64,000 bases of DNA from Bacillus sp. PAMC26568 (GTDB lineage: Bacteria; Bacillota; Bacilli; Bacillales; Bacillaceae), in NCBI RefSeq assembly GCF_014235785.1, contig NZ_CP060137.1, positions 1,798,001-1,862,000 on the forward strand, given 5' to 3'. Below are positions 16,554-25,382 of the stretch, one piece after another; the first letter of the stretch is position 1; each line of letters begins with the position of its first letter. The notes beneath the pieces were generated by a model. The model was not told the origin of the DNA. It ran no database searches and saw only the letters and a program-made list of their open reading frames with translations. The translations under genes were made by a program, and so were the position numbers.

Positions 16554-17369
16554 TCATTTTTCTTTGGTTACAATACTCTTTGCCATCTCTGGAAAATCAA
16601 TAAATGGGTTCCGATTGCCTTGAAGTTCATGGATAGCTAGATTGCGATGCTTTTCATAGATGGATACCGGAAATGTTTGATGCCATTTTAGCAATAAAGA
16701 GACATTCTCTAGTTCTTTTTTTATTGTGTTTGGGTAGCGAATTAGGAAATAGAGTGTTGCTCTGGCAACGATTCCTTTGCCGTATTCTGGTTCGAATTTA
16801 CTTCCTTCAGACTTGCCGCAGCCATCTTTGATTCCTAGAATCCATCCTTCAGGGACATAATCGTGGAAATCATAATAAGGATGGTTGCTGCGACTGCTAT
16901 TGCAGGTGGGTTCGCAGGCAAATAGATGATGTAAGTCTCCTCTCATCGGTTCTTTTTTATCGAACCACGATTGAGGAACTACATGTTCACAGTTTAATAG
17001 ATATTCCGATAAGCTGCCGATTAAACCTTTTGCCTGCAATTCATGAAGCCGAATATCTTCCTCTATGACAGAAAGTGGATTCATTCCTTTTCCAGAATAA
17101 AGGCTTTTTAATGAACCGTTTTCCTGTAAATCAACCCATGGGTACACATAACGGTGCGGGCTGTAGTTTAACTGATCTGTATGTGTTTTTTTAAGCAATG
17201 TATGAAGGCTGTCTGACAGATTAGCATCCGTGAATGAAATGCTCTGATAATATTGGTTCCTGACTTCCTTATCATTATTTTCGTCATAATAGGGTCGATT
17301 TTCTTTATATTTTAAAAAGTCTGACTTGGCTGTTTCCCATTCACTGTATAGCAATTCTAGTTTTTCCAT
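16554..17369 (-). CDS. Endonuclease I family nuclease without signal peptide
   Basis: A 271-residue Endonuclease_1 (PF04231-type) protein. The catalytic region reads LLNCEHVVPQSWF (His of the metal site), then RGDLHHLFACEPTCNSSRSN with the metal-binding Asn, and HPYYDFHDY; YGKGIVARATLYFLIRYP is the conserved C-terminal helix. Most characterised relatives (EndA, Bsn) are secreted, but this one starts MEKLELLYSEWETAKS with no signal sequence, so it should be cytosolic. Its ATG overlaps the stop of ispA by one base (TAATG), so translation is coupled. See the finding on this pair. Confidence 0.88.
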   Translation of the reverse strand: MEKLELLYSEWETAKSDFLKYKENRPYYDENNDKEVRNQYYQSISFTDANLSDSLHTLLKKTHTDQLNYSPHRYVYPWVDLQENGSLKSLYSGKGMNPLSVIEEDIRLHELQAKGLIGSLSEYLLNCEHVVPQSWFDKKEPMRGDLHHLFACEPTCNSSRSNHPYYDFHDYVPEGWILGIKDGCGKSEGSKFEPEYGKGIVARATLYFLIRYPNTIKKELENVSLLLKWHQTFPVSIYEKHRNLAIHELQGNRNPFIDFPEMAKSIVTKEK

Positions 17370-18331
17370 TATATTTTCAACGCCTGAGCAGATAATTTTT
17401 GGTTGAACACATCCGATAAGTAGTCCTCTGCTGTTAAGTACAGCAAACCGTTGCCTTCGAGTTTTGGCGAGTTTCCTAGAGGGACCGTTCTCTTTATTAA
17501 TTGTGCATACAGCTCAGGCTCTGTCAAATTTCGCTCAAAGTTTTTGTTGGCAATCTCTTTAATGAGCGCAAGTGCACCGGATATATGCGGTGTTGCCATC
17601 GAAGTTCCGCTTAGTTTTGCATACTTTCCATTTAAATATGTTGAAAGAATTTCTTCACCAGGAGCTACTAAGTCGACTTCATTATTCGAATTTGAAAATT
17701 CAGAAGAATCGCGTTGCAGATTAATGGCTCCGACGCTGATGACTTCATTGTAGCAGGCAGGATAGGCCAATTCATCTGAAGAATCCAGTCCATCTCCCTC
17801 ATTTCCAGCAGCACAAACAACTAGAATTTGCTTAGCAATTGCGTTTTGAATAGCATGATGCAATTCAGTTACATCCTCAGAACCACCGAGGCTCATGGAA
17901 ATGATATCCGCCTTTTGTTCAACTGCATAGTTAATTCCATTAATGATCCAATCGTATTGACCTGATCCATTTTTATCAAGCACCTTTATAATCAGTAAAC
18001 TTGCTTCAGGTGCAATCCCAACTACTCCTGTATCGTTATGGACGGCAGCAATTGTGCCAGCCACATGGGTTCCATGGCCATTAAAATCAGTGTATACATC
18101 AGGATTTCCATTATCATCACCAGTGAAATTCCGTCCCCCGATAATTCGCTCACTCAAATCAGGATGGGTGACATCGCAGCCTGTGTCCAATATCGCAACC
18201 GTGATTCCCTTACCTTTCGATTTCTCCCAGATTTTTGGAGCCGAAATAAGCTCAATACCTTTTGGCACCTCATACACCGATTCGACCTCTGCATTCACTT
18301 GATAAGGAATTAAATGCAATTTTCGCTCCAT
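17369..18331 (-). CDS. ispA: Intracellular subtilisin-type serine protease
   Basis: A 320-residue S8 protease. The N-terminal LIPY motif (residues 7-10) is the inhibitory pro-extension diagnostic of intracellular subtilisins. Catalytic residues are Asp49 (AILDTGCD), His86 (NGHGTHVAG) and Ser near 250 (LSGTSMATPH), with the oxyanion Asn in CAAGNEGDG. There is no signal peptide and the length equals B. subtilis IspA (about 319). GGGAGGG precedes the ATG. ISPs degrade cytosolic protein, mainly in stationary phase. It is the first gene of a coupled operon with an endonuclease. Confidence 0.93.
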   Translation of the reverse strand: MERKLHLIPYQVNAEVESVYEVPKGIELISAPKIWEKSKGKGITVAILDTGCDVTHPDLSERIIGGRNFTGDDNGNPDVYTDFNGHGTHVAGTIAAVHNDTGVVGIAPEASLLIIKVLDKNGSGQYDWIINGINYAVEQKADIISMSLGGSEDVTELHHAIQNAIAKQILVVCAAGNEGDGLDSSDELAYPACYNEVISVGAINLQRDSSEFSNSNNEVDLVAPGEEILSTYLNGKYAKLSGTSMATPHISGALALIKEIANKNFERNLTEPELYAQLIKRTVPLGNSPKLEGNGLLYLTAEDYLSDVFNQKLSAQALKI

Positions 18332-18798
18332 TAGTATCCCTCCCAGAATTAAGTTTCTGTGTATTCTTGGTGTTACTAAAAGTTTAACAATTCAGAATCC
18401 ATATAAACAGTTACAATAGATGTGTTTTTATCGAACAAATGTTCTTGTGGGACATTTGACTCAAGTGACGAAAATCATAATTGACTTCTTAGATAACAAG
18501 TCATCTACCCGGTTTAGTTGAAAGTTGGATTAACCCAGAATAAAACCTAATATCACTGATATTTTTCCAACCTATCAGATTCAAAAACTTGAGGAGCCTT
18601 ATCGGAATTTTAAGAGAAAAATAGTATTGGTATCTGTTAGTCAATCACGCATGAATAATTTTCTCAACAATCGGACGATATCCGCTAATAAGGATATCTG
18701 CCTTTTTTATTGAACTAAAGAAGAAGTATTGGATGAGAATTTGTATTATTTTTCATTAATTGGAAATTATATAGTTGAAAATAGAAAGGAGGAATTTT
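18332..18798. other. Intergenic region upstream of ispA
   Basis: Holds the ispA promoter on the minus strand, which I could not pinpoint. At 18663-18704 CTCAACAATCGGACG, a copy of the dispersed repeat core, leads into an inverted repeat GATATCC (18677-18683)/GGATATC (18692-18698) and six T's, which can act as a plus-strand terminator. Confidence 0.45.
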
Positions 18799-18975
18799 GT
18801 GGATACGAGTATGAGCGTGGAAGAAGTTAAGAACCAAATCTCTGGACTAATGCAAAAAGAAGGACAGTCACTTCGTAAGAAGCAAGTAAAGAAGTCAAAT
18901 CCAGAGCTAATGAAAAATGCATTGTATTATTTTCCAAGTTGGGAAACTGCATTAGAACAAAGCGTTGGATCTTAA
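18799..18975 (+). CDS. Small helical protein with an SLRKK-SWETAL repeat
   Basis: A 58-residue protein from a GTG at 18799 preceded by AAAGGAGG. The core, EEVKNQISGLMQKEGQSLRK, then KSNPELMKNALYYFPSWETA, follows the pattern L-x(2)-G-x-x-L-x(3)-V-x(4)-P-x-L-x-x-A-x(3)-F-x-S-W-x-x-A-L seen as a repeated unit in many Firmicute proteins, possibly a small DNA-binding fold. Only one unit is present. Function unknown. Confidence 0.6.
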   Translation: MDTSMSVEEVKNQISGLMQKEGQSLRKKQVKKSNPELMKNALYYFPSWETALEQSVGS

Positions 18976-19589
18976 CCTTTACTGTACATAAAACATTTAT
19001 TTTTCAAATTGATGTATAAACCACAGAATTTGTCTGACGGGAAAGGGCAGTTTCTGTGGTTTTTATGAATAATCGATAGGTATTATTCGTCTTATTAAAC
19101 TCTAAATGTATAGATAAAGAAAATAGCAATAATTGGCTTAGTAATACTGCATTTACTTTATGTTTAGTGTTATTTGTTTACTTATCCTATACACAATTAT
19201 CTAGTATGTTTTAACAGAGTTTAAGGAGTATAATCTTAGCGGCATGGCACCAAGCCATTCCATAGCGTGGAGTGGCTTTTATTATTTACCGTGTTTCTCA
19301 GGACGTCTGTGTTGCGATTATCTTTAGTTTTACAAAGGATTGTATTAAAAGAGAAGATAGATGCGTTGGCAGAAGAATTTGAAGAACCATTTTGATAAAT
19401 CTTCTTTCAAAATGGATTCTTTAAATTTTTCGTAAATATGGGTTTGCGAGGTATTTTTAATCAAACTTTATTCCAAGGAAACAACTGAATTTCTATAACG
19501 CAGTATGATTTTTTTAGTCATGGACATACTTATTGATGTTAGTTTTTAAGGCCTGATTTTAACTTTTAAATAACGGAGGAATCAAATAT
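18976..19589. other. Intergenic stretch, no gene supported
   Basis: Contains hairpins CACAGAA/TTCTGTG (19021-19060, behind the small gene, a likely terminator) and AAGCCATTCC/GGAGTGGCTT (19252-19277, followed by TTATT). Only very short open frames occur, for example EKIDALAEEFEEPF near 19350-19397. Confidence 0.4.
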
Positions 19590-19856
19590 ATGCCTGCTGA
19601 AATTGATCTTATAATGGAAAATGTTTGGAAAAATACTTGTGGATCATGGCAAAACTGTACGGAAACTACAATTAAGTCGTTCTTAGCACAATGCCAAGAA
19701 AATAATATAGACCCGCAATATTGTATGAGTTGGATTGAAGGACACAGATCACAAATTCCTGACTGGACTGCCGTTTCAAAAGTTTCGCTTGACTGGGTTA
19801 ATCAGCATACTTCAACTGGTTTACCCCTTTCATTTACTGAAAAGGATCTTCATTAA
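19590..19856 (+). CDS. Hypothetical 88-residue protein
   Basis: A complete small gene: ACGGAGGAA ribosome site 10 bases before the ATG, and a terminator directly behind it. The protein has five Trp and three Cys (TCGSWQNC, LAQC, PQYC) in a probably helical fold: LIMENVWKNTCGSWQNCTET, IKSFLAQCQENNIDPQYCMS, VSLDWVNQHTSTG. I do not recognise the family. The paired Cys spacing might bind metal or be chance. Confidence 0.6.
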   Translation: MPAEIDLIMENVWKNTCGSWQNCTETTIKSFLAQCQENNIDPQYCMSWIEGHRSQIPDWTAVSKVSLDWVNQHTSTGLPLSFTEKDLH

Positions 19857-19872
19857 TGAAAGGTCCTTTTTT
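19841..19872 (+). terminator. Terminator overlapping the end of the 88-residue gene
   Basis: AAAGGATCTTCATT pairs with AATGAAAGGTCCTTT and runs into T's. The 5' arm includes the last codons of the gene. Confidence 0.75.
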
Positions 19873-20777
19873 AACCAACCAAATGATCTAATCTCTTTTT
19901 AATTTTCTTTACTAAGTTTCTGCTATTTGTATGCCGGATATTTAAGAACAGTTATGGATTTATATTTAAACTATAAAAATGCTGGAAAGTACAAAAGATA
20001 GCTTAGAAATCCATTTAGGTAATCGACTAGGAACAGATATTGTTCATTGTTCCGATGCTCTTAGATGTTATAAACTACTTGCAAAGAATCATCATATTCA
20101 CCAAAGGTCTGCAAAGTAGCATATATCTAAAAAGGAATTTTTTAAATAAAAGTCATTCTTTTTTGAATATAACACTAGTATGTCTCTCCCATAACATGGA
20201 GGGGCTTTTTCTAATGCTGAAATGGTTAAGAGTGAAACAATGCACGGTCAGCTGTATTTGACTATAGAGGTATATTCCATGCAATTAAAGACGTTGAATG
20301 CTATAACTGTAAACTATCGTTCATTTGGATAACAAAAATAATAAAAAAAGTTTAATAGATATGCTTCTTCTTAATGGTAATTCAGCGTTATATGAATCGG
20401 TTAAAGGAATGTATGAGGAGGAATTTGGGGACGCAATAATGGATATTGCTATAAATCATGTATATCTTAAGAAAATTGCTTAAATATACACAAAAGCACA
20501 AATACAAATACTATTAACGGATGAATATCCTGAAGTTGATTTAAAGAAGAAAAAATCTGAGTGAACTCCTTTCCCTCCCTTGTTCCACTGAAGGGCAATA
20601 TTATGAAATAATAGGAGGGAATTCAAGACAGAAACTTGAATAATTTAAACGAGATCTTATTTAAACGTTATATTTTAAATTAAATGCGGGTTGACCAATG
20701 AATTTGAAGTAAGTGATAGATTCACATAAAACTAAAATGACAGGTTTTTTATATACTTGAAGGGTAGTGAGAGAAAG
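19873..20777. other. Long intergenic region with a doubtful small gene
   Basis: A frame at 20325-20483 (TTG start, no ribosome site) encodes 52 residues with a natural-looking composition, SLIDMLLLNGNSALYESVKG then MYEEEFGDAIMDIAINHVYL, and could be a truncated or degraded gene. At 20178-20210 TCTCCCAT/ATGGAGGGG forms a hairpin with T's. The rest is AT-rich and featureless. Confidence 0.35.
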
Positions 20778-21197
20778 ATGATTTATATATGGGATATCGA
20801 GAAGATAATTAAAAATACATTACATGAGCACAATTTAGATATTAATTATGAGTTTAACAATAATCTGCCTGCACCTATGAGTTATAACGTGTCGACAAAT
20901 ACTATAAAATTTAATTATCTTAAAGTTAACGGTTATAGAGGTAAGATTAGCATTAAAGAGTCAGATGAAAACTTTGTTAAAATTATTCTTTATCATGAGA
21001 TTGGTTATTATTTAGATTTTAAGAAAAACAAACATGATTTAAGAATACTAATATATGGTCACGAAGAAGAAAAAGAAAATCTTTTTTCTAAAATAGAAAT
21101 TAATGCTTGGGAATATGGGAGAACATTGGTACCTGAACAACTATTAAAGTCATATGATAAAGTACGTGAATTAGATAAAATGCTAATAAAGAGCTAA
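20778..21197 (+). CDS. Degenerate HExxH-like protein (HEIGYYLD)
   Basis: A 139-residue protein. ILYHEIGYYLDFKKNK aligns with the HELGHxLD helix of gluzincin/IrrE-like metallopeptidases, but the second zinc His is Tyr; INAWEYGRTLVP further on resembles the Glu-bearing helix of the same families (E-x-x-A-W-x-x-G). So the fold is suggested but catalysis is doubtful. I prefer the ATG at 20778 after GTGAGAG; a TTG at 20757 is also possible. No neighbour gives context. Confidence 0.55.
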   Translation: MIYIWDIEKIIKNTLHEHNLDINYEFNNNLPAPMSYNVSTNTIKFNYLKVNGYRGKISIKESDENFVKIILYHEIGYYLDFKKNKHDLRILIYGHEEEKENLFSKIEINAWEYGRTLVPEQLLKSYDKVRELDKMLIKS

Positions 21198-21677
21198 TAA
21201 ACGAATATTTTCCGAAGTAAAAATAAAGCCTGGTGAGGTGAGGCTTCATTTAACGGGTTGCTTGTAAATATGGTAGAAACCTGGTACATGAAACAAAGGA
21301 ATGAATGGAAAGTTTTTCTGCCGCGATAAACTATGAATGATTTCAATGAACCATTTGAACATGAAGGTTTTATACTGTGACTGGAAAAATAAAAAGGAAT
21401 ACATCTTATTATATTTCTTACATGAAAATAGTGAAGAAAGAAAGGTAGAAAAACTAAGTGAATCATAAGTTTTCCACGCTTCGGATAAAAACAAATAAAC
21501 CCTCCTCAGAAACTAATTTACAATAATGAATTATAGCCAGAATTATCGAAGTGAAAACAAATGAATTCGAATATTAAACTAAATAAGCAGTTTAATTTGA
21601 ATAAACAATTTAATTAAATGTTTAAATGAAACTTTTATTGTTGTAAAAACCGTGTATCAATTTTAAGGAATGGACTG
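21198..21677. other. Intergenic region with terminator, gene debris and a dyad
   Basis: AAGCCT/AGGCTT (21226-21246) may end the preceding gene. From about 21270 to 21468 short frames such as NMVETWYMKQRNEWKVFLP and DWKNKKEYILLYFLHENSEE look like pieces of a broken gene I cannot name. ATTAAACT (21573-21580) and AGTTTAAT (21589-21596) form a perfect dyad 80 bases before the LysE-type gene and could be its operator. Confidence 0.35.
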
Positions 21678-22298
21678 ATGAAGAATATGACTTTTATTTT
21701 AGTTGTTCTATTGTTATTTTTAATCCCTGGTCCTGCTGTTATTGTAACAATTTCTCAAACTATTAAAGGTGGGAAGAAAAATGGAATTGTAACAGGTTTA
21801 GGTATTGCCTTTGGTGACTTAATCCATACTTTTGCGGCAGTTCTTGGGCTTTCTGCTATTTTAATGACATCTGCACATGCTTTTGAAGTAGTTAAATATA
21901 TAGGTGCATCATACTTAGTTTATTTAGGAATAAGTGCTTTGATCAATAAAACTAAAAAGGTTGGGAAACCTACTGTTGAAAAGATGAATCCTAACTTATC
22001 TTTTCGTCAGGCTTTGTTGATTGAATTACTAAACCCAAAGACTGCACTTTTTTTCTTAGCATTCTTACCACAGTTTGTCCGAAGCGATAGCTATCCAGTA
22101 ACAATTCAGCTTTTAATGCTTGGGTTAACATTTGTACTGATGAGTATAATTTATACTACTTTCATAGCATTCCTAACGAGTATAATAGGTGAAAAGTTCT
22201 TAGCTAAAACTAACCAGAGTTCAAATTGGATTGGGAAAGTCGCAGGTTTAGTCTATATTGGTTTAGGTTTAAAGTTAGCTTTTCAAACTCAAGAATAA
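21678..22298 (+). CDS. LysE/RhtB-family translocator
   Basis: A 206-residue exporter with six hydrophobic segments. VLLLFLIPGPAVIVTISQTI carries the P-G-P motif, GLGIAFGDLIHTFAAVLGLS the second segment, ELLNPKTALFFLAFLPQF the N-P-K motif. Length and pattern are those of amino-acid (homoserine lactone, threonine type) exporters. It is distinct from the YcgF-like gene at 8992. The ribosome site is AAGGAATGG. Monocistronic. Confidence 0.9.
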   Translation: MKNMTFILVVLLLFLIPGPAVIVTISQTIKGGKKNGIVTGLGIAFGDLIHTFAAVLGLSAILMTSAHAFEVVKYIGASYLVYLGISALINKTKKVGKPTVEKMNPNLSFRQALLIELLNPKTALFFLAFLPQFVRSDSYPVTIQLLMLGLTFVLMSIIYTTFIAFLTSIIGEKFLAKTNQSSNWIGKVAGLVYIGLGLKLAFQTQE

Positions 22299-22640
22299 TC
22301 AAGCAATAACTCAATAGTTATCATAAAGAGTTGAAGATCTGATCTAGGCTGTCATAAAGGCAGCTTTTTCTTATAGAGGTCTATTCCAAAGAAGAATTAG
22401 GGGCGGAAATGGGCGGGCATGCTGTGCAGGGTCGCAGGTATTGACAATGTACAATCGCCTGAATCTGCTTACCTGCTTCTTCTCCTGGCGACCAAGGGGC
22501 ACGGAGAGTCCCCCGCAGCGTGAATGCTGTGTTATATGACGTACCCGACTTCTTCGAGTTACTTTCACACTCTTTTCTGTTTCAATTTTTACTTCAGTAA
22601 TGTATATTTCAGTAAATGCTTTTTATAAAACGTCACTTAC
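22299..22640. other. Intergenic region containing a GC-rich patch
   Basis: A short hairpin GGCTG/CAGC with T's (22347-22369) can terminate the LysE gene. From about 22390 to 22560 the DNA is clearly richer in G+C than its surroundings and is open on both strands, yet no frame has a ribosome site or a recognisable product. It continues the composition of the VOC gene to the right. Confidence 0.4.
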
Positions 22641-23093
22641 TTATTTGTTACCGAGTTGTTCCGCCAAACCGATTAGAAGTCCTTCGGTTCCACGAATGTA
22701 GCAGAGCCGATACGAGTCCTCGTACTGAACCACTTCGCCAACGAGCTGAGCACCATACTTAGTGAGTCTGGATACCATTTCGTCAATGTCTTCAACGGTG
22801 AACATGACGCGTAGATAACCGAGGGCGTTTACAGGAGCAGTCCGGTGATCTGATATAGTAGGTGGGGTGAGAAATCGCGAAAGTTCAAGTCGGCTGTGGC
22901 CATCTGGGGTAACCATCATAGCAATCTCTACGCACTGAGAACCCAATCCGGTTACGCGACCAGCCCATTCACCTTCGACAGTGGCTCGCCCTTCGAGGTT
23001 CAAGCCAATCTCCTCGAAGAAAGAGATTGCGTCATCAAGGGATTCTACAACGATGCCGACATTGTCCATTCTTAGTAATTTGTTTTTTGCCAT
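22641..23093 (-). CDS. VOC family (glyoxalase-like) protein, GC-rich
   Basis: A 150-residue VOC protein: RMDNVGIVVESLDDAISFFE opens the first module and is typical, LGYLRVMFTVEDIDEMVSRL the second, and CYIRGTEGLLIGLAEQLG the metal-ligand Glu strand. The N-terminal His/Asp, Glu pattern fits dioxygenase- or lyase-like members; substrate unknown. AAGGAGAAA lies before the ATG. Codons are much richer in G and C than in neighbouring genes, suggesting transfer. Not similar to the VOC gene at 746. Confidence 0.87.
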   Translation of the reverse strand: MAKNKLLRMDNVGIVVESLDDAISFFEEIGLNLEGRATVEGEWAGRVTGLGSQCVEIAMMVTPDGHSRLELSRFLTPPTISDHRTAPVNALGYLRVMFTVEDIDEMVSRLTKYGAQLVGEVVQYEDSYRLCYIRGTEGLLIGLAEQLGNK

Positions 23094-23373
23094 AGTTTTT
23101 TTCTCCTTATGTGTAAAAATTTATTATCTGATCATCTTCATAATTATTCTATTAAAAAGTTACAAATTCCTTCCAAACAAAAAACACCTTGTCACAGTTC
23201 ATGATAACAAAGAAAAGTCACAGTATAGGAAAATGTGAAATTGGGTTTTCGGGTATGTCATATAATATCTTGTTAACGAACAACACTTCGTAAACTACGA
23301 ATCGTTGCCGATGCCTGATTGGTATATATTTGACCAATTTTACTCCTTCTAGTTGGAAATAGGTGTATATAAA

Positions 23374-24048
23374 TTAAGAGTATTGATTGCCGGTGTCAAT
23401 GATTAAAGAATGATCTTTATCACTGACGGCCGCATAAAAGATATTATTGAGTTGGTAAAATCCTTTGTTCGCCAGCTCTTCCTGAAGCCATTTTTCATCC
23501 TTTTGGATTAATTTTAAATTTTTATGCTGGATTTTCCCTTCGACGATCACTGCAATCGGCAGTCCTTTATAGTCCGTTTCAATGTTTAAGTGTCTGGGTG
23601 TCAAATTAACAACTGCTTGGTTAGGTAAGATACTAAGATCTCCATTCGGTTCGAGAATTACATAATCGAGATCCTGTATGTTCGGATATCCTGCGGTTCG
23701 AATGGCGGACAATAGTTCCACGAGAGGAAAGCGAGTTTTCTGTAATTCTCTTCTAGAGATTTTTCCATGCTTGATCAAAATGCTCGGTTGACCGATAAAT
23801 AACCGGTTTAACCAGCGAAAAAGACTTAATTTAGAAAATAGCAGGTACATCACAACGATGATAGTGATTCCTATAATGGCCTGTACAATCCCATCGGCTT
23901 TGATAGGAGTGACAGACAATGTAACGAGAAACACAATGGCTGCGAGATCAGGAGGTGTCAACTGCGCTAACACAGTTTTACCCATGCAACGCATTGCCAG
24001 AATCACCAGACCAAAAAGCAGAATTAACTTCCCGACAAAAATGAACAT
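23374..24048 (-). CDS. DUF421 family membrane protein (YetF/YrbG-like)
   Basis: A 224-residue protein with three N-terminal hydrophobic segments (FVGKLILLFGLVILAMRCMG, LAAIVFLVTLSVTPIKADGI, AIIGITIIVVMYLLFSKLSL) followed by a soluble region with LFIGQPSILIKHGKISRREL, LLSAIRTAGYPNIQDLDYVI and LEPNGDLSILP, which is the DUF421 core. I take the ATG at 24048 with GAGGGTGG upstream; the longer frame to 24123 lacks a site. B. subtilis has several paralogues of poorly known, spore- or envelope-related function. Confidence 0.9.
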   Translation of the reverse strand: MFIFVGKLILLFGLVILAMRCMGKTVLAQLTPPDLAAIVFLVTLSVTPIKADGIVQAIIGITIIVVMYLLFSKLSLFRWLNRLFIGQPSILIKHGKISRRELQKTRFPLVELLSAIRTAGYPNIQDLDYVILEPNGDLSILPNQAVVNLTPRHLNIETDYKGLPIAVIVEGKIQHKNLKLIQKDEKWLQEELANKGFYQLNNIFYAAVSDKDHSLIIDTGNQYS

Positions 24049-24231
24049 TTTTCCACCCTCATTTTTTATACCATTATCTATAAAAAATACAACTACTATT
24101 TTGTCACATAAATTTATAAACATACTTAATAGTATTATTTTATAGTTATATTTATAGTCATGTTCAGGAAATTTAGTGGATTGGACAGAATGGGAATTAA
24201 GGAAAAAAAATTTTATGGGCAGGTGTTAAAA

Positions 24232-24778
24232 ATGAGTTGGGACGAAGCATATATCAATGGGAGTTTTCGGGATATGTGGGATCTTTCGTATCCGTCACAG
24301 GAGTTGGTTGCTTTTCTTGCCACTATAAACTTTCCAAAGGAGACAGTGGGTTTGGATGTTGGTTGTGGAGCTGGTCGAGAAGCAGTTTTTCTTGCCTAAT
24401 ACGGATTGCATATGATTGGAGTGGATCTAAGTGCAGAAGCTCTCAGGATCGCTGCTGAACAGGCAAAGGAGGCTGGGGTGCATGTTGACTGGCGTCATGG
24501 AAATGTCTTAGATTTACCGGTTGAGGACCAGTCCGTAGATTTTGTAAATGATCGCACTGTTTTCATTCAATTGCCGATCTGGGTTGAGACATGCTGATCG
24601 ATTTGAAGCAATATCATTTGCGGTGCTACGAGCGAACTTTAAACAAGCTGTGTCTCAACCATATAACCTAAATCAAATAGAAGAGGCTATCAAAAGTGTT
24701 TGGTTTCAAATACTTGAAGATTCCATCAAAGCACAGCTAATGGAACTAGCTCAAGTAACAGCTAAAAGAATGGAATAG
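24232..24778 (+). pseudogene. SAM-dependent methyltransferase, interrupted
   Basis: MSWDEAYINGSFRDMWDLSY and VGLDVGCGAGREAVFLA give motif I of a class I methyltransferase. A TAA at 24397-24399 (one change from the CAA expected before YGLHMIGVDLS) stops it, yet the next codons continue in frame through motif II (VDLSAEALRIAAEQAKEAGV), NVLDLPVEDQSVDFVNDRTV and end at 24597. The C-terminal sheet is missing. An adjacent frame to 24778 (HADRFEAISFAVLRANFKQA, then EEAIKSVWFQILEDSIKAQL) is probably the tail of a different lost gene. Confidence 0.8.
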
Positions 24779-24894
24779 GATATTGTTACATAAATCTTTA
24801 TTGAACAAACCGGCGCAATCCTTAAGTAGTGCATCGATTTTTGTGAAGCTCATTAAAGTAAAAAGATGGTTGAGCCATTCATAACGTGGAACAA

Positions 24895-25277
24895 TTATTC
24901 TAGGTTGTGTTTTTTTCTAATTTCCACATATAAAGTTACTTTAGGCACGCTAGTGAGTTTCACAATGTCTTTCACACTTGATCTATTCGTGTTTCTACTA
25001 TTATATAATCGTATTGCTTCTTCTATATTCCTTCTCGGTTGTGAAGGACGCCCCATGTGTTTACCTCTCGATTTTGCTCTTTCTCTACCTTCAGATGTTC
25101 GTTCAACTATTATATCTCTTTCAAACTGCGCAAAAGAACCTAAAACCTTGAATAATAAAGATTGCAGAGGGTTTGCTGTTTCATTGATATCAACTTCTTT
25201 TACTTGTAGTGGTTCTATAATTATTTTAGCTTTTCTCTATTTTTCCATTAGGAATCTATATACCGCATTCAAATAAA
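24895..25277 (-). pseudogene. Serine recombinase (resolvase/invertase) remnant
   Basis: On the minus strand one frame reads FLMEK, a TAG, then IIIEPLQVKEVDINETANPL, FKVLGSFAQFERDIIVERTS, EGRERAKSRGKHMGRPSQPR and a C-terminal helix-turn-helix (SSVKDIVKLTSVPKVTLYVE) ending at a stop at 24895. The FAQFERDIIVERT motif and the GRP linker are diagnostic of the long helix E and hinge of Tn3/Hin-type recombinases. The catalytic Ser domain is missing and one internal stop is present, so it is inactive debris of a mobile element next to fbp. Confidence 0.85.
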
Positions 25278-25382
25278 TACAATCTTTACACCAAAACCTT
25301 TAAGTTTATCTTATAATAAGTATTTAATCTCAATCTATTAGATGGAATATAAATAGTGAATTTTGAAAGGGGATACATAATT

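Noticed and set aside
22371..22568. Minus-strand 65-codon frame in the GC-rich patch
   Set aside because: No ribosome site and no protein-like pattern; the high G+C content alone keeps frames open.
24866..25276. Plus-strand open frame of 136 codons
   Set aside because: The minus strand encodes an unmistakable recombinase C-terminus over the same bases, so the plus frame is a shadow.
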